Shown: positions 38,005 through 48,829, numbered from the stretch's first letter. The stretch: DNA of 64,000 bases from DASSLY01 sp035689185 (GCA_035689185.1 DASSLY010000044.1:62001-126000), one strand, 5' to 3'. The notes: generated by a model not told the origin, from the letters alone. Program-made: numbers and translations.

Positions 38005-41000
38005 ATGACGGCAGGGCACCAGCAGCAGGCAGGGGACGTGCTGGAGCTGCGGATCCACGGGGTGAGCAACACCCCGCCCAGGGCGATGCTGGACCTGCCG
38101 CTGGACGGGATCGCCCAAGCGGAGGGCGACGAGCTGGGCAGCTTCTGGCGGCCGACCGATCGGGCGCTGCGCCGCCTCACCCCGGTGGACCGGGGGTACG
38201 TGCCGCCGGGTGTCACCCGGGAGGCCTACTCCTGGGGCGGCCTGGCCCGCACCTCCATCGGCGGGACCTCCGCGCTCGGGCAGTTGCTGGCCGTCGCCGG
38301 GCGATTCGGCTGGTCGCTGCTCATCCCGTTCGGCCTGGTCAACGTGGCCTACTGGAGCCGGCGCCTGGTCCGCCACGTCGACCTTCCGGCCGATGGCGAC
38401 CTGCTGGACCAGGGCAACGGGCCGGCTGCCATGGTCCCGCTGGACCACCAGAACCGCAATGCCGGCGGCCCGTTGCGGTTCGCCGGGCTGCTGCTCACCC
38501 TGCTGACGGCGACCACCGCCTCGGTGGTGTCGCTGGACCTGTTGGCGGTGCAGTGCTTCTCCGCGTCGGACAACCCCTGCTCGGGGTTGCCGTCGTGGGC
38601 CGGGTTCCTCTACGACTGGAGCCTGTCCCGCCGGTTGGCGCTGCTGAGCCTGGTGCCCGTGGCCCTCGTGCTGTTCCTGTGGTTCCTGGCCGGTCGGTCC
38701 CGCACCCGGTACGAGCGGGCCACCGGGGACCAGGACTACGGCCAGGATTCACCCGATGCGCGTGCCGCAACCGCCGAGACCGCGGCGCCGCAGTGGCCGA
38801 TGCTGTCCACCCCGGGGTTCTGGAACCACGCCAAGGTCAGCAGCTCCACCGCCACCCTGCACGTCTGCGCCGTCATGCTGGTCGTGTCGCTGCTCACCGC
38901 CTGGCACCTGCACTTCGGCGGTGGCAGCGACTGCGGCACGTTCCGGTCGGTCTTCGGGCCCGGCTGCCGGGCCCAGGCCACCGCCGGGGCGGGCTGGGCC
39001 GGCAGCCTCGTCGCGATCGGCGCGTACCTAATCCTGCTCGTCCTGGTGGCCGTGTTGGTGGTGGTGCGCACCGACGACGTCGCCGACATCCTGGGACCGC
39101 GGATGGACGAGCTGAGCGGGCCCTCTCGGCTGCTGCGCCGACACGGGTTCGCCGTAGTGGTGGGCTGGCTCAGCGCCGCCGCCTTCGGGCACCAGCTGCT
39201 GGCGATGGCAGTGCAGGACTTCTCCTTCCCTGCGGTGGAGACGGGCGGCCTGACCGGCGGTGCCACCCGGGTCTTCCTGGTCGGGGCCTCGTCGGCGGTG
39301 CTGGTCGAGCTGGCCCTGCTGGTGGGGGTGTCGCTGTCCGCGCTGAGCTGGCGCTTCGTCGGCGAGCCGTGGCCGATCGTGACCGGGCTCGGGTTCACCC
39401 TCACCCTGCTGGCCGCGGGCGCCGCGGGGCCTGGCGCGGTCCGGGTCGTCCTCGGCGTCGCCGCGGCGGCGCTCGCGCTGGTGACCGTGCTGCCGGTGTT
39501 CGTGGTGGACCAGGGGCAGAACGGCCCTCGCCGCCGGTACCAGATGTGGGGCGGGTGCGCGCCGGGAGTGCTGCTGCTGCTGGCCAGCCTGCTCTGTATG
39601 ACGATCGCCAGCGCGGTCGTCGTGACCCTGGGCAACATCCTCAACGGCAACTGGTCGGCGGCATCCCTGGCCGGTATCGCCCAGCCGGCGCCGGCTCCGC
39701 AGACCCAGTGCCCGGCCGGGTGCGTCTCCGCCGCGCCGATCGCGCTCTCGGCGCCACGGCCCTACATCTGGTTCGGCGCCCTGCTCCTGCTCGTCCTGGT
39801 CCTCGCCGTGCTCGTGGCCGCCGGTGTCGCGGGGCGGGTCTGGCTGGTGTCGCGACGTGCGACGCTCGCCCCGGCGGAGCGGCACGCCCTCCCCGCCCTC
39901 CCCAGGCGGGCGGTCCGGGCCGTCCGGCTCCGTGGCGGGGAGGCGCGGGACACCTTGAGTCCGGGGCCCGTGACCGACGCGGTCCGGGTGGCCCGCGCCG
40001 CGGCGGCTCGCGCGCACCGGGCCGAGAAGGGAGCGGCCCTGCTGACGTATGCCGCGACGGCGGCCCTGCTCGGGGCGGTGAGCTCCACGGCAATGGGGAC
40101 CACACCCAGGATGGGGACCTGGACCTACGAAACGGTGACGTCGTTGATGGCCTGGGGGATGTGGACGCTCACCCTGGTCGGCGCCGGGGTGGTGGCGCTG
40201 GCCACCGGCACCGGCGCGGGCGCGGGCGGAGGCAGGGCCGCCGCGGGCGCCGCCGCGCAAGGCGACGGCTCGGCACCCGGCGGGAGCCGCCCGCTGGGCC
40301 TGCTGTGGGACCTCATCTGCTTCCTGCCCCGCGCCGGCCACCCGTACGGACCGCCGTGCTACGCCGAACGGGTCGTGCCCGAGCTGCTGGGGCGGTACCG
40401 GTGGTGGCTGACCGCGGAGGGGACGCTGGCCGACGGCGAGGTCGAGACAAGCCCGCGCAGCATCGTGGTGTCGGCGCACTCGCTGGGCTGCGTCCTGGCG
40501 GTGGCGACCGTCCTGGCGGCACCCCGGCCGGGCGACGGACGGTCGCCGGTGCCCCGGCTGTCGCTGCTCACCTACGGCTGCCAGCTGCGGGCCTACTTCT
40601 CCCGGCTGTTCCCCGAGCTGCTCGGCCCCGACGTCCTGGGCTCTCCGGCCTGCCGGGCAGCGGACCTGAGCACCGCCGACCCGTGGGCCACCGAGCGCAG
40701 CGACGTCAAGCCGCCGGCGCCGGTCTACCCCGACTCGGTGCGCGACCTGGTCGGCGGCAGCCAGGACAGCCGTGGCCGGTGGGTCAACCTCTGGCACCTC
40801 ACCGACCCGCTCGGCTTCCCGGTAGGGCTGTACCCGCCCGGCGGCGGCCAGGGCACGCAGGACGCGCAGGACACCGAGGTCGACTGGTACGCCGAGGAGG
40901 TGGACCGCACGGCATACCTGCTGGCGGTCCTCGCGCACAGCGACTACGCGCGGACCGCGGCCTACGCCAGCGCGGTCGAGGACCTGTCCGGCGTCCCCTG

Positions 41001-41049
41001 GGTCCCGTCCCCGGTGCAGCCGCCAGGGGTGGCGGGCCCGGTCGCGTAG
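38005..41049 (+). CDS. Large polytopic membrane protein with a lipase-like motif
   Basis: A 1014-aa protein. The N-terminus has ELRIHGVSNTPP (about 14-25), an oxyanion-type HG motif of alpha/beta hydrolases. About 12-13 hydrophobic spans occupy residues 95-700. A soluble C-terminal region carries SIVVSAHSLGCVLAVATV (Ser at about residue 825), a GxSxG-like nucleophile elbow with Ala in the first Gly position, and a late His in LWHLTDPLGFPVG (about 933). The hydrolase core thus seems split by a membrane domain. No characterised homologue is known to me. ATG at 38005 has GGAGGAGG upstream. Confidence 0.7.
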   Translation: MTAGHQQQAGDVLELRIHGVSNTPPRAMLDLPLDGIAQAEGDELGSFWRPTDRALRRLTPVDRGYVPPGVTREAYSWGGLARTSIGGTSALGQLLAVAGRFGWSLLIPFGLVNVAYWSRRLVRHVDLPADGDLLDQGNGPAAMVPLDHQNRNAGGPLRFAGLLLTLLTATTASVVSLDLLAVQCFSASDNPCSGLPSWAGFLYDWSLSRRLALLSLVPVALVLFLWFLAGRSRTRYERATGDQDYGQDSPDARAATAETAAPQWPMLSTPGFWNHAKVSSSTATLHVCAVMLVVSLLTAWHLHFGGGSDCGTFRSVFGPGCRAQATAGAGWAGSLVAIGAYLILLVLVAVLVVVRTDDVADILGPRMDELSGPSRLLRRHGFAVVVGWLSAAAFGHQLLAMAVQDFSFPAVETGGLTGGATRVFLVGASSAVLVELALLVGVSLSALSWRFVGEPWPIVTGLGFTLTLLAAGAAGPGAVRVVLGVAAAALALVTVLPVFVVDQGQNGPRRRYQMWGGCAPGVLLLLASLLCMTIASAVVVTLGNILNGNWSAASLAGIAQPAPAPQTQCPAGCVSAAPIALSAPRPYIWFGALLLLVLVLAVLVAAGVAGRVWLVSRRATLAPAERHALPALPRRAVRAVRLRGGEARDTLSPGPVTDAVRVARAAAARAHRAEKGAALLTYAATAALLGAVSSTAMGTTPRMGTWTYETVTSLMAWGMWTLTLVGAGVVALATGTGAGAGGGRAAAGAAAQGDGSAPGGSRPLGLLWDLICFLPRAGHPYGPPCYAERVVPELLGRYRWWLTAEGTLADGEVETSPRSIVVSAHSLGCVLAVATVLAAPRPGDGRSPVPRLSLLTYGCQLRAYFSRLFPELLGPDVLGSPACRAADLSTADPWATERSDVKPPAPVYPDSVRDLVGGSQDSRGRWVNLWHLTDPLGFPVGLYPPGGGQGTQDAQDTEVDWYAEEVDRTAYLLAVLAHSDYARTAAYASAVEDLSGVPWVPSPVQPPGVAGPVA

Positions 41050-41060
41050 GCTGAACCCTC

Positions 41061-42170
41061 GTGGCTGTCGACTGGGGCGAGGAGATCCGGGCGCTGCGAC
41101 AGACGATGGACTCCGTCCGCGAGGTGACCGACCTGGATTCGCTGCGGAGCCGGATCGCCGACCTGGAGAAGCAGTCCGGCGCACCCGACCTGTGGGACGA
41201 CCCGGACCACGCCCAGGAGGTGACCAGCGAGCACTCGCGGGCCACTGCGGAGCTGGAACGGGTCACCGGGATGGACTCGCGGATCGAGGATCTGCAGGCC
41301 CTGGTGGAGCTCGGCCAGGAGGAGGCCGATGCGCCGACGATGGCCGAGGCCGAGCGCGAGCTGGCCAAGCTGAAGAAGGCGGTCGGCGAGCTCGAGGTTC
41401 GCACGCTGCTGTCGGGGGAGTACGACGAGCGCGAAGCGGTGGTCACCATCCGCTCCGGCGCGGGCGGGGTGGACGCGGCGGACTTCGCCGAGATGCTGCT
41501 GCGGATGTACCTGCGCTGGGCGGAGCGTCACGGGTACCCCACCGCGGTGCTGGACACCTCCTACGCCGAGGAGGCCGGGCTGAAGTCGGCGACCTTCGAG
41601 GTGAAGGTCCCCTACGCGTTCGGCCACCTCTCCGTCGAGGCCGGCACCCACCGGCTGGTCCGCATCTCCCCATTCGACAACCAGGGGCGCCGGCAGACCA
41701 GCTTCGCCGCGGTCGAGGTCATCCCGCTCATCGCCCAGACCGACTCGGTCGAGATCCCCGAGAACGAGATCAAGGTGGACGTCTTCCGCTCCTCCGGCCC
41801 GGGCGGCCAGAGCGTCAACACCACGGACTCGGCGGTCCGGATGACTCACCTGCCGACCGGGATCGTGGTGTCGATGCAGAACGAGAAGTCCCAGATCCAG
41901 AACCGGGCGGCCGCGTTGCGGGTGCTGCAGTCACGGCTGCTGCTGCAGCGGCAGGCCGAGGAGAGCGCCGAGCGCAAGGCGATGGCCGGCGACGTCAAGG
42001 CGAGCTGGGGTGACCAGATGCGGTCCTACGTGCTGCACCCGTACCAGATGGTCAAGGACCTGCGCACGAACCACGAGGTCAGCCAGCCGAACGCGGTGTT
42101 CGACGGGGACATCGACGACTTCATCGAGGCGGGCATCCGCTGGAAGAGAGCCGCCGAGCGGGAGTCCTGA
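41061..42170 (+). CDS. prfB: Peptide chain release factor 2
   Basis: A 369-aa RF2, which ends translation at UGA and UAA. It contains the SPF-type recognition motif (RISPFDNQGRRQTSF, about 202-216) and the catalytic GGQ (SSGPGGQSVNTTDSAVR, about 246-262). The frame is continuous from GTG 41061, so the programmed +1 frameshift seen in many bacterial prfB genes is absent. In most actinobacteria ftsE follows directly; here ftsE is 8.8 kb away. Confidence 0.98.
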   Translation: MAVDWGEEIRALRQTMDSVREVTDLDSLRSRIADLEKQSGAPDLWDDPDHAQEVTSEHSRATAELERVTGMDSRIEDLQALVELGQEEADAPTMAEAERELAKLKKAVGELEVRTLLSGEYDEREAVVTIRSGAGGVDAADFAEMLLRMYLRWAERHGYPTAVLDTSYAEEAGLKSATFEVKVPYAFGHLSVEAGTHRLVRISPFDNQGRRQTSFAAVEVIPLIAQTDSVEIPENEIKVDVFRSSGPGGQSVNTTDSAVRMTHLPTGIVVSMQNEKSQIQNRAAALRVLQSRLLLQRQAEESAERKAMAGDVKASWGDQMRSYVLHPYQMVKDLRTNHEVSQPNAVFDGDIDDFIEAGIRWKRAAERES

Positions 42171-43221
42171 CGGGGCCCACGCCGGCCCAACGAGTCCGTC
42201 CTGGTCATTGTGGGCGCCGGGGGCGCCGGTCGGCGGGGCCTAGACCCGTAACCGGCGTGCCGGGACGGGTGTGTGAACCTCGTAGCGGTTACACCGAGTT
42301 CCTGCCTCCAGCGGCGACTGCCCGGCCGGTCGCTGCGGAGTGGACCTGCTCGAAGCGTTGGCTGAGGCGCTGCGACTGGCTTGGCCCGAGCGGGCCACGG
42401 GGCGCGGCTTCAGGGCCAAACCCCAGCCGGTGCGCGGGGTTCATCAACGACGAGATCGACAGCCACTCCCCGCTGGCGTGCGCAGATATTCCTCCCTGAT
42501 GGGCGCAAGGAGACGGAGTCCGTCTTGCGAACCCGGGTGAAAGCCTCCTTCGCCGCCAGTGAAATCACCGCAAAACGGTTAAAACCGACAACAGATCCGT
42601 GCGCGCACGGGCCAAGGCTGTTCGCAGGAACCTGAGATTCGATCACGCACAGGCGCATCAGCCCCTACCGGTCCCAGACCACGGGAAGGGTCGAACCGGT
42701 GCAAGAGCACCTTGGAACAGGAATGGGCCTGCGCCCGGTTCCAACCCAGTGAGGCCGAGCGCGTTCGCCGCCATTCCTGGCTTCCTGCACACCTGCGAGC
42801 ACCACTGCGGCCACACCGAACTCGCCGGCACGTTGCCAACAGATCTCCTGCCCAAGCTCCGTGGGCTCAACGCTGCAGCCATACCGCAGTCGGCGCAAGT
42901 CAGCAGCAGATCTCCTACTCGACCTCCGTGGGCTCAACACCTTGGCCAGGACGGAATTGCGCTTGATGCAGCAGACTTGCGGCCGGGCGACATGATGCGC
43001 TGAATTCGTTCGTTCGACCCATTCCCAACGGCGGGCGGCGGGCGTATCTTGCTCGCTAGCCGGCACCACGTGCCGCTGCCCTCTTCTTGCGAGGGTATGG
43101 AAAGGGAGTGACGTTCAGGACGAAGTGAGGACGGTCGGGCTGCGGGGCGGGTGGCCGGCAAAAGTCGCCGCCTGCTCGTGAGGAGTTCCGCAGGTTCCGT
43201 CCGCTGGCGCGCCGGCCACAC
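42171..43221. other. Gene-poor, lower-GC kilobase after prfB
   Basis: 1051 bp with no credible gene. Base composition is lower than elsewhere (for example 31 G+C of 60 in 42541-42600). Several short open frames exist on both strands, but none shows family-like sequence. An imperfect 33-bp direct repeat lies at 42841-42873 and 42908-42940 (about 28 of 33 identical). A small inverted repeat CGGTTAAAACCG occurs near 42577. It could be a decayed mobile segment or a long regulatory leader. Confidence 0.6.
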
Positions 43222-44832
43222 GTGGCCGTGGCAGCCGCCGTCGTGTTAGCCGTGTCGGCCGCGTTGCCGACGACCGCCTATGCCTCGCACCCCGAGGCCA
43301 GCCTGGCCGGAAGCAACTTCGAGATCGACACCAACGCCAACCTGAAGGTCGACGATCCGGCCCCGTCCATCGACTGGGCCAGCGTCACCGAGGATCGCAA
43401 GGCCGACAAGCCGACCGGCAACGGTGACGACTCGTTCGGCCAGGGGACCAAGGAAGACACCGCGGTGCCCACCGTGGTGGACGGCAGCATCCCGCCGAAC
43501 AAGAGCGACCTGCTCAACTTCGGGGTCTACCTGGAACGGGCCGGCACCAACCGGTTCCTGCACATGTTCTGGCACCGGGTCCAGGAGCCGTCCGGCACCA
43601 CCAACATGGACTTCGAGTTCAACCAGTCCAAGACGCCCAGCGCCAACGGCGTGACCCCGGTCCGCACTGCCGGTGACCTCCTGGTGCAGTACGACCTGTC
43701 CCAGGGCGGGGTGAACCCGGTGCTGTTCCTGTCCCGCTGGGTGACCTCGGGCACCGCCGCCCAGGTGTGCGAGGCGTCGAACTCGCTGCCCTGCTGGGGC
43801 AAGAAGACCAACCTGACCGCGGCCGGTGACGCCACCGGCTCGATCAACTCCACGGCGATCCCGACCGCCGAGGCCGACGGCTTGGGCGGCATCTCGGCGC
43901 GTACCTTCGGCGAGGCGTCGGTCGACTTCAACGCCATCGTCGGCGGCACCCAGTGTGTCGCCTTCGACAGCGCCTACCTGAAGAGCCGCTCGTCGGACGC
44001 TTTCACCGCCGCGCTGAAGGACTTCATCGCCCCGCTGCCCACCAACATCAGCATCTGCGGCTCGGTCAGGGTGCTCAAGACCGACGACGCGGGCACCGCG
44101 TTGAACGGCGCGGAGTTCACCCTCTACGTCGACAACGCCCCGGTCGGCGGGACCCGCGGCGCCGAGGACACCGCGACGACGCTGAAGTGCACCACCGGCG
44201 AGGGCACCGACCCGGACGGGGAGTGCACCATCGAGAACGTGCTTCAGGGTGAGTACTGGCTGGTCGAGACGGTCGTCCCGGCCGGGCACAACGGCGTCGC
44301 GGACCAGCACGTGACCGTGGTCGCCGACCAGACCGTCACCGTCGGCCCGCTGGTCGACCCCCGTCAACGTGGGGCCATCACGGTCACCAAGCTGCGCAAG
44401 CACGCGGCCTCGGGGCCGGGTGACCACCCGCAGGCTGGTGTCACCTTCACCGTGAACGGGCAGAGCAGGGTCACCGGCGCCAACGGCCAGGCCTGCTTCG
44501 ACGGGCTGCTGTTCGGCAGCTACACGGTCACCGAGACCGTGCCGGCTGGCTACCACGGGGAGGCCCCGAAGACCGTCACGGTCAACAACGAGGCCACCTG
44601 CGCCGATGCCACCTACGTCGGTGAGACGGTCACCTTCATCAACATCCCGCTGACTGACCTCACCGTGTCCGTGAACTCCCAGGTCGCCGGTGGCACCAAC
44701 AGCAAGATCACCTGCACCGGCCTGACACCCACGCCGGCCGACGCTACCCCCAACGCCTTCGACGACATCTCGGAGACCGTCAAGGACCTCGAGCCCGGGA
44801 CCTACACCTGCACGGTCGTGATCGATCCCTGA
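43222..44832 (+). CDS. Secreted SpaA/prealbumin-like surface protein
   Basis: About 536 aa. A hydrophobic signal segment (to about residue 20, ending TTAYA) precedes a roughly 260-residue N-terminal domain of unknown type. Two SpaA/Cna-B-like prealbumin folds follow (about 285-385, SVRVLKTDDAGTALNGAEFT; about 390-475, AITVTKLRKHA...ETVPAGYHGE), and a short beta region ends the protein. There is no LPXTG signal or C-terminal membrane anchor, so it is released or non-covalently held. The GTG start at 43222 leaves no positively charged n-region; basic sequence lies just upstream in frame but has no start codon. Confidence 0.75.
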   Translation: MAVAAAVVLAVSAALPTTAYASHPEASLAGSNFEIDTNANLKVDDPAPSIDWASVTEDRKADKPTGNGDDSFGQGTKEDTAVPTVVDGSIPPNKSDLLNFGVYLERAGTNRFLHMFWHRVQEPSGTTNMDFEFNQSKTPSANGVTPVRTAGDLLVQYDLSQGGVNPVLFLSRWVTSGTAAQVCEASNSLPCWGKKTNLTAAGDATGSINSTAIPTAEADGLGGISARTFGEASVDFNAIVGGTQCVAFDSAYLKSRSSDAFTAALKDFIAPLPTNISICGSVRVLKTDDAGTALNGAEFTLYVDNAPVGGTRGAEDTATTLKCTTGEGTDPDGECTIENVLQGEYWLVETVVPAGHNGVADQHVTVVADQTVTVGPLVDPRQRGAITVTKLRKHAASGPGDHPQAGVTFTVNGQSRVTGANGQACFDGLLFGSYTVTETVPAGYHGEAPKTVTVNNEATCADATYVGETVTFINIPLTDLTVSVNSQVAGGTNSKITCTGLTPTPADATPNAFDDISETVKDLEPGTYTCTVVIDP

Positions 44833-44949
44833 CCGCGACCCGCGGGGGGTGACGTCTGGGGTCCCGGACCCCAGACCCCACCCCAACGGCTCACCTCCAT
44901 CTTCACTGGCTCCTGCCACCAGGGGCATCAGATCCTTCGTGGAGTACGC

Positions 44950-45450
44950 ATGCGCAAACATCGAGTCCTCCTGTCAGTACCCTTCGCCGTCGTCCTGGCC
45001 CTCTTCCTGGCGATGCCTGCCACCGCGGCGACCTCCGGGGCACACTTCTTCAACGTCAGCAGCTCGGTCAACGACGCGGGATCCCTGCTGGTCAGCTATG
45101 ACGAGGCCGGCGTGGGCAACGCCACCGTGAACTACACCATCGACGTCGTCAACGCCTCTGCCACCTACGCCTGCATCAACGGCGGCGGCAGGCATCCCAA
45201 GGCCGCCAACAAGCAGACCGTGAGCAGCTCCCTGACGGTCTCCTTCTCCCGCGACCCGGCCAACGGACGGGTCACAGGCACGACCTCGCCGGCGATCGGC
45301 CCCGAGTCCCAGGGCTCGTTCGCCTGCCCCTCCGGGCAGACGCTCGTGCTGGCATCGGTCTCCTACAGCGGCATCACGCTGACGGACACGACCAACAACG
45401 TCTCCACGCCCGTGCCAGACGCGAGCCGGACATTCGTCAACCTGAGGTAG
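44950..45450 (+). CDS. Small secreted protein of unknown function
   Basis: A 166-aa protein with a clear signal peptide (MRKHR, hydrophobic core, cleavage after about ATAA at residue 27). The mature part is beta-rich with two Cys (CINGGG and FACPSG) that could form a disulfide, and resembles an immunoglobulin-like sandwich. No family recognised. It lies 117 bp after the SpaA-like gene and ahead of a strong terminator, so both are probably one secretome unit. Confidence 0.7.
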   Translation: MRKHRVLLSVPFAVVLALFLAMPATAATSGAHFFNVSSSVNDAGSLLVSYDEAGVGNATVNYTIDVVNASATYACINGGGRHPKAANKQTVSSSLTVSFSRDPANGRVTGTTSPAIGPESQGSFACPSGQTLVLASVSYSGITLTDTTNNVSTPVPDASRTFVNLR

Positions 45451-45482
45451 TGCCGTCGCCGCCCTGTTCGCCCGACACCGAA

Positions 45483-45509
45483 GGGGAGAGCCGCACCGCG
45501 GCTCTCCCC
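45483..45509. terminator. Strong bidirectional hairpin
   Basis: A perfect 12-bp stem, GGGGAGAGCCGC at 45483-45494 and GCGGCTCTCCCC at 45498-45509, with a 3-nt loop. It sits between the convergent secreted-protein gene and nagA. No T run follows. Confidence 0.85.
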
Positions 45510-45546
45510 ATCGCGTCAGCGACCGCGGCGGGCGCGCAGGCGCACG

Positions 45547-46665
45547 CTAGGCGGCGAAAGCCCCCCGGCGCAGCACCCGTGTCACCGCGAGGTCGTCGTC
45601 GAGGACCACGAGGTCCGCGAGTGCCCCCGGCTCCAGGTGGCCCACCCCGGCCAGCCCTAGCGCGGCCGCCGGGCGGGCCGTGGCCGCGGCGACAGCCTCG
45701 GCCAGCGGCACGCCGGCGACCTGCACCGCATACCGCAGGCCTCCGGCCATGGTCAGGGTGCTGCCGGCGATGGCGCCGGTGGCCACCAGGGTCGCCCGTC
45801 CGTCGCGGACCTCCACCAGCATGGGGCCCAGCGCGTAGCGCCCGTCGGCGGCTGCGGCTGCCGCCATCGCATCGGTCACCAGCAGGAAGCGGCCGGGCGT
45901 GGCCGCGGCGGCGTTGCGCACGTAGGCCGGGTGCAGGTGCACCCCGTCGGCGACCAGCTCGACGTGGACCCGCTGGTCCTCCAGCAGCGCGAGCGCCGGA
46001 CCGGGCTCCCGGTGGTGCAACGGGCGCATCGCGTTGAACAGGTGGGTCGCCATCCGGGCGCCGGCCGCGACCGCCTCCCGGGCCTGGGCGTACGTCGCGT
46101 CGGTGTGCCCGACCGCGGGCGTCACCCCCAGCTCGGCCAGCCGAGCAACCGCCGGTATGCCGCCGGGCAGCTCCGGGGCCAGCGTCACCATCCGCAGTGT
46201 GCCCGACGCTGCGGCGACCAGCCGCTCGATGTCCGCGGCCCGCGGCGCCGTCAGCAGCCCGCGGTCGTGCGCCCCGGCATACCGGGGGGACAGCCACGGG
46301 CCCTCCAGGTGCAGCCCGGCCAGCACCCCCTCGTCGACGAGCGGGGCCAGCGCGGCCAGGTGGCCGGCCAGCCGGTCCACCGTGTCGGTGACCAGGCTGG
46401 CGACCACGGTGGTGGTGCCGTGCGCGAGGTGCGCCGCGGCCGCGACCCGGGCCGCGTCGCCCGATCCGTCGGTGAAGGAGGCGCCGCCACCACCGTGGCA
46501 GTGGATGTCCACGAACCCGGGGACGACCGTGCCGGTGAGCCGCACGTCCGGGGGCCGGGGCGGCATACCCGAGCCCACGGCGACCACGCGCTCCCCGCCG
46601 GTCTCCACGAAGCCGGGCTCGAGCACCCGGTCCGGGGTGAGCAGGCGGGGAGCAGCGATCAGCAT
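45547..46665 (-). CDS. nagA: N-acetylglucosamine-6-phosphate deacetylase
   Basis: A 372-aa amidohydrolase that removes acetate from GlcNAc-6-phosphate. It shows the metal-site HCHGGGG after VVPGFVDI (about residue 56), HLEGPWLSPRYAGAH (about 119-133), GHTDATYAQA (about 187) and the catalytic Asp in LLVTDAMAAA (about 259). Full family length. It ends a dasR-nagE-nagA operon, 13 bp after nagE. Confidence 0.96.
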   Translation of the reverse strand: MLIAAPRLLTPDRVLEPGFVETGGERVVAVGSGMPPRPPDVRLTGTVVPGFVDIHCHGGGGASFTDGSGDAARVAAAAHLAHGTTTVVASLVTDTVDRLAGHLAALAPLVDEGVLAGLHLEGPWLSPRYAGAHDRGLLTAPRAADIERLVAAASGTLRMVTLAPELPGGIPAVARLAELGVTPAVGHTDATYAQAREAVAAGARMATHLFNAMRPLHHREPGPALALLEDQRVHVELVADGVHLHPAYVRNAAAATPGRFLLVTDAMAAAAAADGRYALGPMLVEVRDGRATLVATGAIAGSTLTMAGGLRYAVQVAGVPLAEAVAAATARPAAALGLAGVGHLEPGALADLVVLDDDLAVTRVLRRGAFAA

Positions 46666-46678
46666 CGGCGCAGCATCC

Positions 46679-47919
<1,241 letters not shown>

Positions 47920-47923
<4 letters not shown>

Positions 47924-48732
47924 GGGAGGTCCCTTCTGGTGTTGGCCGGCGGGCCGGCGGGTGTGGTGGTGGCCGGCGGGCCGGCGGGTGTGGTGGCCGG
48001 CGGGCCGGCGAGGGTCATCTGGATTTGGTACCGGTCCCCGCGGTAGCGGGAGACCACGTGCTCAACCGGTCGGCTGCCGGCGCGGGAGACCCGGCGGAAG
48101 ACCATGAGCGGGCAGTGCTGTGGCGCCTGCAGCAGCCGGGCCAGGCCGGTGTCGGCGTTCTCCGCCCAGACGGTCTGCTCTGCCGCGTCGATGACGACGC
48201 CGTAGTCGGTGGCCAGCAGCTCGTAGAGCGAGCCGGACAGGTCCCTGTCGCCGAGACCGGGCAGCAGCCCGGCGGCATACCAGCCGTTCTCCAGCGCGAT
48301 CGGGACGCCGTCGGCCAGTCGCAGCCGGTCCACCCGCCAGGCCGGCTCGCCGTCGGCCAGCCGCAGGCTGGCCACCACGTCGTCCAGCGGCCGGTCCAGC
48401 TCGACCCGCAGCACCTGGGTGGTCGGCACGAATCCGCGTCGGCGCATGTCCTGGGTGAACGAGGCCAGGTGCAGCTGGCTCTCGTGGCGCTTGGCTCGGA
48501 CGAAGGTGCCCTTGCCGTGGGCGCGCTGCAGCACGCCTTCGGTGATCAGGCTCTGCACCGCCTGCCGCACGGTCGCCCGCGAGACCCCGAACGTGACCAT
48601 CAGCTCGCGCTCGGACGGGATCGCCTGGTCCGGGCCCACCGGCCCGGTCGCGAGGTCGGCCAGGATCCGGGTGAGCTGCACGTGCTTGGGCACCGGGCCG
48701 TCGACGATGGCTTCGGTATGCCGGGTGCTCAC
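47920..48732 (-). CDS. dasR: GntR/HutC-family regulator, DasR-like
   Basis: A 270-aa regulator: winged helix (about 15-82, IPSERELMVTFGVSRATVRQ and VLQRAHGKGTFV) followed by a UTRA effector domain (about 100-240) of the HutC type. DasR responds to glucosamine-6-phosphate and represses GlcNAc uptake and use. A dre-like operator lies 54 bp upstream. The C-terminal 30 residues are a repeat tail (AGPPATT units), encoded by tandem GCCGGCGGGCCGGCGGGTGT-type DNA, and are absent from the normal family. GTG at 48732 is the start. Confidence 0.9.
47941..48012. repeat. Tandem repeat encoding the DasR tail
   Basis: Three units of about 24-27 bp built on GGCCGGCGGGCCGGCG occur in a row at the 3' end of dasR, encoding the Ala-Gly-Pro-Pro-Thr tail. 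All lengths are multiples of three. Confidence 0.8.
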
Positions 48733-48785
48733 CTGCTTCTCCGTTCCTGGACAACCGCTGGTGTGGCTGGTACGTTCTGGATCGT

Positions 48786-48801
48786 ACTGGTACGAACCAG
48801 T
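48786..48801. promoter_or_regulatory. DasR operator (dre-like site)
   Basis: ACTGGTACGAACCAGT is a 16-bp inverted repeat with perfect 6-bp arms. The known dre consensus is close to ACTGGTCTAGACCAGT; both arms match and only the four central bases differ. It lies between divergent dasR and the SIS-domain deaminase gene, so it can control both. A second partial copy (GCTGGTACGTTCTGG) precedes it at about 48766. Confidence 0.8.
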
Positions 48802-48829
48802 GAGCGCAAGGCGTGGAGAGGACGACTTG

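Noticed and set aside
41061..42170. Programmed frameshift in prfB
   Set aside because: The reading frame is continuous from GTG 41061 through the GGQ motif; no in-frame TGA near codon 25.
42257..43003. Small open frames in the lower-GC kilobase
   Set aside because: They overlap each other on both strands and show no family-like or codon-bias signal.
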